A stretch of DNA of 64,000 nucleotides from an uncultured Lachnospiraceae bacterium (GTDB taxonomy: Bacteria > Bacillota > Clostridia > Lachnospirales > Lachnospiraceae): assembly GCA_946628415.1 (NCBI GenBank), contig CAMOWK010000004.1, positions 62,001-126,000 of the forward strand, written 5' to 3'. The notes under the pieces were generated by a model. The model ran no database searches. It had not been told where the DNA came from and saw only the letters and a program-made list of their open reading frames with translations. Both the position numbers and the translations under genes were made by a program. Positions 40,648 through 49,057 of the stretch are shown piece by piece. The stretch's first letter is position 1. Every line of letters starts with the position of its first letter.

Positions 40648-42887
40648 AATCTGAAAGAATAAAAACCGGAAGCGTGGTATTTGTCATAGTACTGCTCATA
40701 TGCTGTTCAATGGCATGTTTCTTCAGTAAAAAAGAGCATATGATAGCTGATGTGTGGTATGAAGAAAGCATGGTACTTACACCGCATGGATTTAAAGAGG
40801 AAAAGTCGGATACCAACTCACGCAAAGTAAAATATATAGCCGGGGCTGATGCCGGAAGCTATATTGATATATCGGCAACAAGAAGTGCTTTTCAGGGATA
40901 TACCCTTGACAGTGTAATAGCAAGATTTCAGGCTGTTTCAAAAAGAGATGAAGACGTAAGGCTTGCTGTGCTTGATGAAGAAGGTAAAGAAGCGGCTGTA
41001 TATGAAACCACATGGGAGGAAGGAGAGATTTACTTCCTCTTTGATATGGAAGATCAGGATGAAAATGTATCAAAGCTTCTTAGTGAAGATACTGTCAACC
41101 TGAGACTTTATGTAAACCAGGATATGGACACACCTATGATATATACTGCTACGGGGGACAGCTCTTCAAAGCTAAGATACATGGCTCTTGCAGTTTCGCC
41201 GGTAATAGCTTTTATTGCGGCACTCATGTTCATTTTCATAAAGCCTTTAAATAGATTTATAAACGGTCTCCGGGAAATGATAAGTGAGATTTTACTTACT
41301 ATCCGTAGTTCAAAGAGAAAGATTATTAAATTCATTTTAGAGCTTTTTATATGTATAGTTATTTCGGCTGTCGGGGCATTTATTCTTTCGCGTATAACGG
41401 GAAAGAGCTTTACATTCCCTCTTTTTACACTCTGCCTGATGCCTGTAGTTTTCATCTACATGGCATATGTAAAGAGAAGCTATTTTAAAGACAGGATACA
41501 TGTATTTGGAGCGCTTTTTGTTCTTGTCATAGGAACGGTTTTCTCATTTGCGGCGCCTGCATGTTCCGGGCTTAACTTTGATGATCAGGATCATTATTCA
41601 AATGTAGTTTATATGGCTACATGTCTTGAAAGAAAGGTCAGTCTGTCTGACTGGGATAATATTACAGAGGCAGGCTCTGCCATGGTATCGACTTCGTTAT
41701 TTGAGAACGAGACTAAGAAGGCACTGGTACGTTTCAGAAATGACATGAGCAGGATGCATTACTATGTTGGAACAAGCAAGGGGCTTGGGATTTTAAAAGC
41801 TAAGAATCTATCTTATATAACTTCTCTGATTCCGTATTTTATAGCCAAGCTTTTCAGACTTCCGTGGAGTATGAGATTTATGATAGGCAGGTGGGGAACG
41901 GTGCTGTTTCTTGCAATTGTCACCTATATCTCTATGAAATGTCTAAAGAGCGGTAAAATAATCGCCATGGCAGTTGCGGCAATGCCTGGAGTTATGTTCC
42001 TTGCCGCAAGCTACTCATATGATATATGGCTGCTTGGATGTATACTTCTCGGACTGGCGATGTTCTTTGGGGAAAAACAGGATCCCGCAAATACGCTCAA
42101 GCTGAAAAAGGCGCTCGCTATAGCTATAATACTTGCTGTGTCGAATTGTTCCAAACCGGTTTACTTCCCGCTTTTCATGGTTGCATTCTTTATGCCTAAG
42201 GAAAAGTTTAAGGAAAGAAAAAACTACTGGCTTTATAAGCTGCTCATAATAGGTGCAATGCTGGTGCCGATTCTCATAGTTGTTCTCGGAACCCTTATGC
42301 CCGGAGTCGGACAGGGTGATACTAGAGGTGGAGGAGACGTAAATGCAACAGAGCAGTTAAACGGCTTCCTTTCAGAACCTTTAAGGGGGATGCTTGTAAT
42401 AGGTAATTTCCTTTCAACTTATCTGAATCCATTTTTTGAAAAAACATCATGGTTCAACAGAATGGGTTATCTGGGAAGTCTTAATATAGGTATTTACGGA
42501 GCTGTTGTACTTACCATTGCGGCATTTATTGCTGTAAACAGAAAAGAAGAAGGAAAGTTCCCATGGTGGTACAGGCTCGGCGTTCTTGCGGTTTACTGCG
42601 TGATCGGATTCATGGTCAGTTTTTCGATGTACATTGCATTTACACCGGTTGGTGCTGATACCGTAAACGGATGTCAGGCAAGATACATACTGCCTGCTGT
42701 TTTCCCTGTGCTTTTTGCATGCACAAGGTGGTCGGCGGGAGCTCTTCTTGACAGAGTTCCAAAATTGGATAATATATGTAAAAAGGAATTCATGGGATGC
42801 CCTGTTACGTATATAAGGGATGTGCTCATTGCGCTTTTTATCCTTATCCCGAATATGATGGGGGTATACCTCTATATGGTTAAATGA
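40644..42887 (+). CDS. DUF2142 multi-pass membrane protein
   Basis: This 747-residue protein has an N-terminal helix, an extracellular domain (about 35-175) and at least ten further transmembrane segments. A loop with NFDDQDHYSNVVYMATCLERK near residue 315 resembles the acidic first-loop motif of GT-C-like glycosyltransferases and DUF2142 proteins. It may transfer lipid-linked sugars outside the membrane. It starts at a GTG within GTGA, overlapping DUF2304's stop, so the two are translationally coupled. A weak AT-rich hairpin lies over its stop codon. Confidence 0.82.
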   Translation: MKSERIKTGSVVFVIVLLICCSMACFFSKKEHMIADVWYEESMVLTPHGFKEEKSDTNSRKVKYIAGADAGSYIDISATRSAFQGYTLDSVIARFQAVSKRDEDVRLAVLDEEGKEAAVYETTWEEGEIYFLFDMEDQDENVSKLLSEDTVNLRLYVNQDMDTPMIYTATGDSSSKLRYMALAVSPVIAFIAALMFIFIKPLNRFINGLREMISEILLTIRSSKRKIIKFILELFICIVISAVGAFILSRITGKSFTFPLFTLCLMPVVFIYMAYVKRSYFKDRIHVFGALFVLVIGTVFSFAAPACSGLNFDDQDHYSNVVYMATCLERKVSLSDWDNITEAGSAMVSTSLFENETKKALVRFRNDMSRMHYYVGTSKGLGILKAKNLSYITSLIPYFIAKLFRLPWSMRFMIGRWGTVLFLAIVTYISMKCLKSGKIIAMAVAAMPGVMFLAASYSYDIWLLGCILLGLAMFFGEKQDPANTLKLKKALAIAIILAVSNCSKPVYFPLFMVAFFMPKEKFKERKNYWLYKLLIIGAMLVPILIVVLGTLMPGVGQGDTRGGGDVNATEQLNGFLSEPLRGMLVIGNFLSTYLNPFFEKTSWFNRMGYLGSLNIGIYGAVVLTIAAFIAVNRKEEGKFPWWYRLGVLAVYCVIGFMVSFSMYIAFTPVGADTVNGCQARYILPAVFPVLFACTRWSAGALLDRVPKLDNICKKEFMGCPVTYIRDVLIALFILIPNMMGVYLYMVK

Positions 42888-42904
42888 TAAAATGCGTATC
42901 ATTT
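42882..42904 (+). terminator. Weak hairpin at the end of the DUF2142 gene
   Basis: AAATGATA and TATCATTT form an 8-bp stem with a 7-base loop, overlapping the stop codon and followed by ATAAAAAG. It is AT-rich with no U-run, so it is at best a weak terminator. Confidence 0.25.
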
Positions 42905-42982
42905 ATAAAAAGTAGTAATCAACACAGTCAAACAACAGCTTATTCGAGTGATTAAAGTAATAGTTCTAAGGAGGAAACAAAG

Positions 42983-44200
42983 GTGTTCAAGGTAAATGAA
43001 GATTATTTAAAACTTCCGGGAAGTTATCTCTTCTCAAATATTGCAAAAAAGGTTTCTGCTTTCACAGAAGCAAATCCTGATAAAAAGGTTATAAGACTTG
43101 GCATTGGTGATGTAACTCAGCCACTCTGCCCGGCAGTAATAAAGGCACTTCACAGTGCTGTTGATGAGATGGCGGATGCCGCAACATTTAAGGGATACGC
43201 CCCTGATCTCGGATACAGCTTCCTCCGTGATACTATAAGAGATAAGGTCTATAAAAAGCTTGGTGCTGAAGTATATTCAGACGAAATATTCATAAGCGAC
43301 GGAGCCAAGTCTGATTCAGGTAACATTCAGGAAATTTTTGCAAAGGATACTAAGGTTGCGGTATGCGATCCTGTTTATCCGGTTTATGTTGATACAAATG
43401 TAATGAGCGGACGTACCGGTGTTTACGATCCGGCAACAGAACTCTGGAGCAATGTAATCTACATGCCATGTACGGCGGAGAATGATTTTGCACCTGCACT
43501 TCCAAGTGAGGTTCCGGATCTTATATATCTCTGCTTCCCTAACAATCCTACGGGAGCAGCAATTACAAAGGAAAGACTTCAGGAGTGGGTAGACTATGCC
43601 ATTAAGAATAAGGCTGTAATAGTTTATGACGCTGCTTACGAAGCATATATCAGCGAGGAAAATGTACCGCATTCCATTTATGAATGTGAAGGTGCCAGAA
43701 ACTGTGCAATCGAGATCAGAAGCTTTTCAAAGAATGCAGGCTTCACGGGAACACGTCTCGGATATACGGTAGTGCCTAAGGATATAAAGACAGATGACGG
43801 AGTCATGGTGAGAGACCTTTGGGCAAGACGTCACGGAACTAAGTTTAACGGTGCTCCATACATTATCCAGAAGGCAGGCGAGGCTGTGTTCTCGGATGAG
43901 GGACAGAAAGAAACAAGTGAGCAGATAGCATATTACATGAATAATGCCAAGTATATAAAGGAAGGTCTTAAGGATGCAGGATACACTGTTTACGGCGGCG
44001 TAAATGCACCATACATCTGGCTCAAGACCTCCGACAATATGACATCATGGGAGTTCTTTGACTTCCTTCTTGAAAACGCAAATGTTGTCGGAACACCGGG
44101 TTCAGGATTTGGACCAAGCGGTGAAGGTTACTTCAGACTGACTGCATTCGGCAGCTATGATAATACAGTTGAAGCAATCGATAGAATAAAGAAGCTGTAA
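42983..44200 (+). CDS. dapL: LL-diaminopimelate aminotransferase
   Basis: This is a PLP enzyme of 405 residues. It converts tetrahydrodipicolinate directly to LL-diaminopimelate for lysine and peptidoglycan synthesis, bypassing the succinylase and acetylase routes. The opening [20 protein letters not shown] and the stretch [15 protein letters not shown] are characteristic of DapL. K250 in [17 protein letters not shown] is the PLP lysine. The start is GTG 42983, with AAGGAGG in front. No other lysine genes are near; it lies among surface-glycan genes. Confidence 0.94.
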   Translation: MFKVNEDYLKLPGSYLFSNIAKKVSAFTEANPDKKVIRLGIGDVTQPLCPAVIKALHSAVDEMADAATFKGYAPDLGYSFLRDTIRDKVYKKLGAEVYSDEIFISDGAKSDSGNIQEIFAKDTKVAVCDPVYPVYVDTNVMSGRTGVYDPATELWSNVIYMPCTAENDFAPALPSEVPDLIYLCFPNNPTGAAITKERLQEWVDYAIKNKAVIVYDAAYEAYISEENVPHSIYECEGARNCAIEIRSFSKNAGFTGTRLGYTVVPKDIKTDDGVMVRDLWARRHGTKFNGAPYIIQKAGEAVFSDEGQKETSEQIAYYMNNAKYIKEGLKDAGYTVYGGVNAPYIWLKTSDNMTSWEFFDFLLENANVVGTPGSGFGPSGEGYFRLTAFGSYDNTVEAIDRIKKL

Positions 44201-44245
44201 ATCAAAGTAGTGCATAAATCAAAAAAATGATCAGAGGACGGGACA

Positions 44246-44806
44246 ATGGGAAAGATAACAGTAGAAACATGTGAGATTGAAGGGCTTAAGGTTATAACAC
44301 CGACAGTGTTCGGTGACGAGAGAGGCTACTTCATGGAGACTTATAATTATAATGATTTTAAAGAAGCGGGAATAGATCAGGTTTTCGTTCAGGATAACCA
44401 GTCTATGTCCAAGAAAGGCGTACTTCGCGGACTGCATTTTCAGAAGGAGTTTCCTCAGGATAAACTAGTCAGAGTTGTAAGGGGTGAGGTGTTTGACGTT
44501 GCAGTTGACCTTCGTCCGGGCAGCGAGACATTTGGCAAATGGTTTGGAGTTGTGCTTTCAGATGAGAATAAAAAGCAGTTCTTCATTCCGAAGAATTTTG
44601 CACATGGCTTTATAGTGCTTTCAGATGTCGCTGAATTCTGTTATAAATGTACTGATTTCTATCATCCGAATGATGAGGGCGGACTCCTTTGGTCAGACCC
44701 GGATATAGGAGTCGAGTGGCCTCTTCCGGAGGGCATGACAAAGGAAGACCTTATAATTTCCGATAAAGATCACAAATGGAGCGGGATTGCTGAATACGTA
44801 AAGTAA
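44246..44806 (+). CDS. rfbC: dTDP-4-dehydrorhamnose 3,5-epimerase
   Basis: This 186-residue cupin enzyme makes dTDP-4-dehydro-L-rhamnose for surface polysaccharides. The catalytic region GVLRGLHFQ (His near residue 63) and the PKNFAHGF segment are typical, as is VFDVAVDLRPGSETFGKW. rfbA, rfbB and rfbD are not in the window. It lies 40 bases before the ABC exporter genes, consistent with a rhamnose-containing exported glycan. Confidence 0.95.
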   Translation: MGKITVETCEIEGLKVITPTVFGDERGYFMETYNYNDFKEAGIDQVFVQDNQSMSKKGVLRGLHFQKEFPQDKLVRVVRGEVFDVAVDLRPGSETFGKWFGVVLSDENKKQFFIPKNFAHGFIVLSDVAEFCYKCTDFYHPNDEGGLLWSDPDIGVEWPLPEGMTKEDLIISDKDHKWSGIAEYVK

Positions 44807-44846
44807 GTTTCTTTTACAGATTATGTGGCGGTAAATTGTAGATAAT

Positions 44847-45656
44847 ATGAAAAGTTCAATTGAGATAATTAAAAATATCATAAAGAACTGGAAGCTCAGC
44901 ATCTCGCTTTCCAGAAATGACTTCAGGATGAAATTTGCAGGCTCTTACCTTGGTATAATCTGGGCTTTTATACAGCCTGTTGTTACCGTGCTTGTTTACT
45001 GGTTTGTGTTTCAGGTAGGGCTCAGGCATGGGACTGTAGGTGAGTACCCGTATGTGGTTTATCTTATATGCGGTCTTATGCCATGGTTTTTTATAGCGGA
45101 TGCGCTTTCCGGCGGAGCAACTGCATTTACGGATTATAATTATCTTGTTAAGCAGGTGGTATTTAATATAAGCATACTGCCGTTTATCAAGATAGTTTCC
45201 GCGTTTTATGTGCATATATTCTTCGCTGTAGTAACGCTGGTCATACTTATGCTGTACGGTTTTCTGCCGGATGTTTATGATCTGCAGATTGTATATTACA
45301 TGTTCTGCAGTTTTGTCCTTGTGCTCGGACTTTCATACCTGTTTTCATCAATGGTGGTATTTGCCAGAGATGTAAAACAGATAATCAACATATTCGTTAT
45401 TCAGATAGGAGTCTGGATTACTCCTATTATGTGGAGTGCGGGTGATATGCTTTCACCGAAACTTCACGCAGTATTTAAACTTAATCCTTTTTATTACATT
45501 ACAGAGGGTTATAGAGATGCACTTCTTTACAAACACTTTTTCTGGGAGTCGCGTCCCCTCTGGACATTCTATTTCTGGGTGATAACGGTGCTCCTCTTCA
45601 TATTCGGAGCCAGAGTTTATAAAAGGTCAAGACCACACTTCGCAGATCTTCTTTAA
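44847..45656 (+). CDS. Polysaccharide/teichoic acid ABC exporter permease (Wzm/TagG-like)
   Basis: This 269-residue ABC-2-type permease has a cytoplasmic N-terminus (ISLSRNDFRMKFAGSYLGIIWAFIQPVV, typical of Wzm) and six membrane helices. With the ATPase at 46054 it forms a Wzm-Wzt pair that exports lipid-linked O-antigen-like or teichoic chains. The Shine-Dalgarno is poor. Unusually, 397 bases of repeats separate it from the ATPase gene, whereas such pairs normally touch or overlap. The first repeat begins at the base after its stop codon. Confidence 0.92.
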   Translation: MKSSIEIIKNIIKNWKLSISLSRNDFRMKFAGSYLGIIWAFIQPVVTVLVYWFVFQVGLRHGTVGEYPYVVYLICGLMPWFFIADALSGGATAFTDYNYLVKQVVFNISILPFIKIVSAFYVHIFFAVVTLVILMLYGFLPDVYDLQIVYYMFCSFVLVLGLSYLFSSMVVFARDVKQIINIFVIQIGVWITPIMWSAGDMLSPKLHAVFKLNPFYYITEGYRDALLYKHFFWESRPLWTFYFWVITVLLFIFGARVYKRSRPHFADLL

Positions 45657-45761
45657 GTCTGCTGACCACGAAGTGGTCATGCGTACCATATGGGCGTATT
45701 GCTGCTTGCAGCAAAACGCCCATATGGTACACATGAACGCTGTCCGTAGGACAGAGCAGAC
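45657..45761. repeat. Multi-branched inverted repeat (three hairpins in an outer stem)
   Basis: Outer arms GTCTGCT (45657-45663) and AGCAGAC (45755-45761) enclose three perfect hairpins. These are GACCAC-GAA-GTGGTC (45664-45678); a 15-bp stem 45683-45697 with 45716-45730, which has TTGCTGC-TT-GCAGCAA at its tip; and CTGTCC-GTA-GGACAG (45740-45754). It starts immediately after the permease stop codon and could fold as RNA or extrude as a cruciform. Confidence 0.8.
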
Positions 45762-45798
45762 TTTGATCTGCGACGGTGACTGTAAGTCGCAAAGCGAC

Positions 45799-46021
45799 GA
45801 CTGACAGCGGAGCTGGCAGAGTCACCGTCTGCAGGTAAGCAGGTGAGTAGATAGCGGAGCGACGACTGACAGCAAAGCTGGCAGAGTCACCGTCTGCGAG
45901 TAATAGGAGAGCGGAAAGTGATGGAGACTGACAGCGAAGCTGGCAGAGTCATCGTCTGCGATAGATAGGAGAGCAGAATGTGATGGAGACTGACAGCGAA
46001 GCTGGCAGGGTCACCGTCTGC
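45799..46021. repeat. Four tandem 62-65 bp repeats with a 34-bp hairpin core
   Basis: The 34-base cores start at 45799, 45864, 45926 and 45988. Each contains GACTGACAGC-GAA-GCTGGCAG followed by GTCACCGTCTGC or a close variant. The 28-31 base linkers are also related to one another (AGGAGAGC...GTGATGGA). A small hairpin, GTCGC-AAA-GCGAC (45786-45798), precedes the first core. The array runs up to the ATPase gene's leader. Confidence 0.8.
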
Positions 46022-46053
46022 AAGTAAGCGGGTGAGTAGATAGGAATATAAAT

Positions 46054-47259
46054 ATGGAAAATGCAATTTCTGTAAAAAATATATATAAGCAGTATAAGCT
46101 CTACAAGGGCAAGATGGACAGAATATTTGATGCCCTTGGACTTCGCCCTTTCTCAAAGTATAAAGAGCATAACGCCCTCAATGGCGTAAGCTTTGATGTG
46201 GCGCAGGGTGAGTGCATAGGTATTATCGGTACTAATGGAGCAGGTAAATCCACTATACTTAAAATCATAACAGGTGTTGTAAGCCCTACTTCAGGCGAAG
46301 TAGTGGTAAACGGAAGGATATCAGCCCTGCTCGAACTTGGAGCCGGTTTCAATCAGGAATACACAGGAATTGAAAATATCTATCTGAACGGAACTATGAT
46401 AGGTATGTCAAAAGAAGAGGTCGATGAAAAGCTTGATGATATTCTTAAATTCGCAGATATAGGCGAGTATGTTTACCAGCCTGTTAAGACTTATTCATCA
46501 GGTATGTTCGTCCGCCTTGCATTTGCAGTGGCAATTAATGTTGATCCGGAGATTCTTATAGTCGATGAGGCACTTTCTGTAGGCGACGTATTCTTTCAGG
46601 CAAAGTGCTATCAGAAATTTGAAGAGTTTAAAAATGCCGGTAAGACAATTCTCTTTGTCAGCCATGACCTGTCCAGTATAGAGAAGTACTGTGACAGAGC
46701 AATACTCTTAAATAAGGGTACACTTGTCGCGGACGGCAGTCCTAAAGATACGATAGATCTTTATAAACAGATTCTTGTCGGCCAGAGCGAGAACGGTAAG
46801 CTTAAGAGATCTGATGACGGCACGCAGGATTACGGCGATAAGAAGGTTGAGATCACAGATTATAAATTCATGGATGATACCGGAAGAGAAACGACGACCT
46901 ATATGAAGGGCAGTTCATTTTCGGTTAAAGTCAGGATTCATGCGAATACTGATGTTCAGGCACCTATCGTTGCTCTTACTATAAGAAATATAAAAGGAAT
47001 TGATGTCACGGGAACCAATACAATGATGGAAAAGTGTGACATAGGACCGTTAAAAGCCGGTGAAGAAAGGCTCGTTACATTTACCCAGAAAATTGATCTC
47101 CAGGGCGGAGAGTACCTCATCTCGCTTGGCTGCACACGCTTTGAAGAGTACGAACTTCGTGTGTACCACAGACTGTATGATGTGACATCCATAGCTGTTG
47201 TATCATCGAAGGATACAGTGGGTTACTACGATATGAATTCTCATGTGACAGTGGAGTGA
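46054..47259 (+). CDS. Polysaccharide ABC exporter ATPase (Wzt/TagH-like) with C-terminal carbohydrate-recognition domain
   Basis: This 401-residue protein has an ABC nucleotide-binding domain: Walker A GTNGAGKSTILK near residue 60, signature YSSGMFVRLAFAVAI near 150 and Walker B ILIVDEALSVGD. Residues about 255-400 form a beta-rich domain like the Wzt C-terminal module that recognises the modified end of the exported chain. It pairs with the permease at 44847. The Shine-Dalgarno (ATAGGA) lies at the end of the tandem repeat array, so expression may be affected by it. Confidence 0.93.
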   Translation: MENAISVKNIYKQYKLYKGKMDRIFDALGLRPFSKYKEHNALNGVSFDVAQGECIGIIGTNGAGKSTILKIITGVVSPTSGEVVVNGRISALLELGAGFNQEYTGIENIYLNGTMIGMSKEEVDEKLDDILKFADIGEYVYQPVKTYSSGMFVRLAFAVAINVDPEILIVDEALSVGDVFFQAKCYQKFEEFKNAGKTILFVSHDLSSIEKYCDRAILLNKGTLVADGSPKDTIDLYKQILVGQSENGKLKRSDDGTQDYGDKKVEITDYKFMDDTGRETTTYMKGSSFSVKVRIHANTDVQAPIVALTIRNIKGIDVTGTNTMMEKCDIGPLKAGEERLVTFTQKIDLQGGEYLISLGCTRFEEYELRVYHRLYDVTSIAVVSSKDTVGYYDMNSHVTVE

Positions 47260-47306
47260 AGTAGTATAACATTTGTTCTGTAATGTCAAATGAAAAAGGA
47301 GTAAGT

Positions 47307-48794
47307 ATGTCAGAATTACAGAAAAACCTGCTTTCATGGTATGAGTTTCAGCCTGACAGATCAAAGGTAGAGGTTAGAAATCCGGAGGATCTGGACAGAT
47401 TAGAGGATTTCTATGACTATATAGTGATAATTCCTGATAATGGGGTTGATATTTATAATGCAGTCAAAGTTTCGGCAGCGCATCTTTCAGACAGCGGAGT
47501 CATGATTCTTGCTGCTGATAATAAGTTTGCCCTTAAGTACTGGTCCGGTGTGGCAAATGAATCGAGCGGGTTGTATTTCGGAAGTATCACAGGATGCGAC
47601 CTTACTACTATTTCTAAAAATGATATAAAAAAACTGGAAGAAATCGGGCTGTTCGTTAAAGCTGTCTATTATCCGTATCCGGATATAAGATTCCCACGCT
47701 CTGTTTATAAAAAAGAATATATAGAAAAAACGGGTATAAATCCATGTTCGCTCACTCCTTCGTTTGAAAAAGACAGATATGTCATGTTCAGCGAAGCTGA
47801 TGCCATGAAAGAGCTTATGGATGAAGGCATTTGGGAGAATTTTGTAAATGCATTTATACTGATTCTCTGTAAGGAAAGTGAAAATGTGTCCGATGACGGT
47901 AATCTGCTTTATGCAAGATTTAACTCTGAACGTGCACCTGAATATAGAGTGAATACATTTATAAAAGAATCAGATGGAAAGATATACGTTGAGAAGTCAG
48001 CTGATTCAAAAGAAGCAGAGGCACATCTGGAGAGAATCAGGGAAAACTATAAAAGAATAGAAAAACTGTATAAGAGCATTAGTCCTGTGCCTTGTGAAGC
48101 TGTTAAAAAGCAGGAGGATGGTCTGGGGGCGGAGCAGTCTTTAGCTTCTCTTAACTTCCCTTATCTTGAAGGCGTGACACTGGATAAGAAACTGGCTGAT
48201 GATATAAAGTCGCTTGACAGAGGAAATGACACGCAGGACAGCGTATTTAAGCTTATTACTTCATACCTTGAAATCATCTTTGATTATAATGCCGAAATGC
48301 TGGATGGCGAGGGTGATCCAAAGGTTTCAAACGTGGATTCAATTTTCTCCAATTTTATTCTTGCAGGCAGTGAGACAGAGCCGGGGACGTCCGGTAAAAT
48401 CTATCTTATAGATTATGAATGGGTGTATGAAAAGAGCATGCCGATTGATTATCTAAGGTACAGAACGGTTTTTTATTTCTATCAGGATCATCCCGAAGTG
48501 GAAGAACTGCTTTCATTGGAAAAACTCCTGCACCTGCTCGGTATGACTGATGAAAGTATAGAAAAGTATAAAGCCCTCGAGGATAAGTTCCAGCAGAAAA
48601 TATACGGTGATGGCTGGAAGTATCAGATCAGAGGAAAGTATGCAAAGAAGAATATTTCATTTGAGGGACTTGAAGAAGATTTCAGACTTAAAGAAAATCA
48701 TATAAAGAATCTTGAAGAGTCAAATGAGAAATTGCGCAGGTTTATCAAAAATCCTGTGGCAGGACTCATTAAAAGACTGCGAAAGCATAATTAA
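47307..48794 (+). CDS. Unknown two-part protein: SAM-methyltransferase-like N-terminus, kinase-like C-terminus
   Basis: ATG 47307 (495 residues) is chosen because AAAAGGAG lies five bases upstream; an ATG at 47283 has no such site. Residues about 25-120 resemble a degenerate Rossmann methyltransferase (YDYIVIIPDNG, then MILAADNKFALKYWSG). Residues 140-430 include KVSNVDSIFSNFIL followed by IYLIDYEWVYE, a pattern like the catalytic/metal loop of choline- and aminoglycoside-kinase folds. A short coiled coil and basic tail end the protein. Neither activity is certain. It lies 47 bases after the Wzt gene and before a strong terminator, so it may modify the exported glycan. Confidence 0.6.
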   Translation: MSELQKNLLSWYEFQPDRSKVEVRNPEDLDRLEDFYDYIVIIPDNGVDIYNAVKVSAAHLSDSGVMILAADNKFALKYWSGVANESSGLYFGSITGCDLTTISKNDIKKLEEIGLFVKAVYYPYPDIRFPRSVYKKEYIEKTGINPCSLTPSFEKDRYVMFSEADAMKELMDEGIWENFVNAFILILCKESENVSDDGNLLYARFNSERAPEYRVNTFIKESDGKIYVEKSADSKEAEAHLERIRENYKRIEKLYKSISPVPCEAVKKQEDGLGAEQSLASLNFPYLEGVTLDKKLADDIKSLDRGNDTQDSVFKLITSYLEIIFDYNAEMLDGEGDPKVSNVDSIFSNFILAGSETEPGTSGKIYLIDYEWVYEKSMPIDYLRYRTVFYFYQDHPEVEELLSLEKLLHLLGMTDESIEKYKALEDKFQQKIYGDGWKYQIRGKYAKKNISFEGLEEDFRLKENHIKNLEESNEKLRRFIKNPVAGLIKRLRKHN

Positions 48795-48804
48795 GATGTG
48801 ACGT

Positions 48805-48836
48805 AAGAGACAGTCAAATATGTGGCTGTCTCTTTT
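48805..48836 (+). terminator. Rho-independent terminator of the exporter operon
   Basis: AAGAGACAG (48805-48813) and CTGTCTCTT (48826-48834) are perfect complements followed by more T residues. The stem could extend by an imperfect pair. Confidence 0.8.
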
Positions 48837-48892
48837 GGCTCATTCATGTAATCAGGAAAAATAGTACATTTTCACAAAAAGTTCAGAAAAAT

Positions 48893-48923
48893 GTAACACT
48901 TTCTTAACTATATGTGATAGAAT
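48893..48923 (+). promoter_or_regulatory. Candidate promoter of the secreted-enzyme operon
   Basis: TGATAGAAT (TAGAAT at 48918-48923) is an extended -10. Upstream, GTAACACTTTCTTAACT (48893-48909) is a weaker relative of the boxes at 405 and 7589 (12 of 17 positions), with spacing 8 rather than 10. The leader to the GH9 start is about 130 bases. Confidence 0.4.
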
Positions 48924-49057
48924 AGTTGTATTGAAAAATACTGAATTTTTTATTTGAGGAAGAGGGGAGACTTCTGCCTCTGTTAGTGTGTGTAAAAATA
49001 AGAATATTCTACCGAATTATATATAATCATAAGATGGTAAAGAGGGGTAAAGAAAAC

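Noticed and set aside
42888..42982. Lysine riboswitch before dapL
   Set aside because: The 95-base leader is too short and shows none of the conserved lysine-aptamer helices.
45799..46021. CRISPR array (34-base repeats, 28-31 base spacers)
   Set aside because: The spacers between cores are related to each other rather than unique, the repeats vary, only four copies exist and no cas gene is present. It is a tandem repeat.
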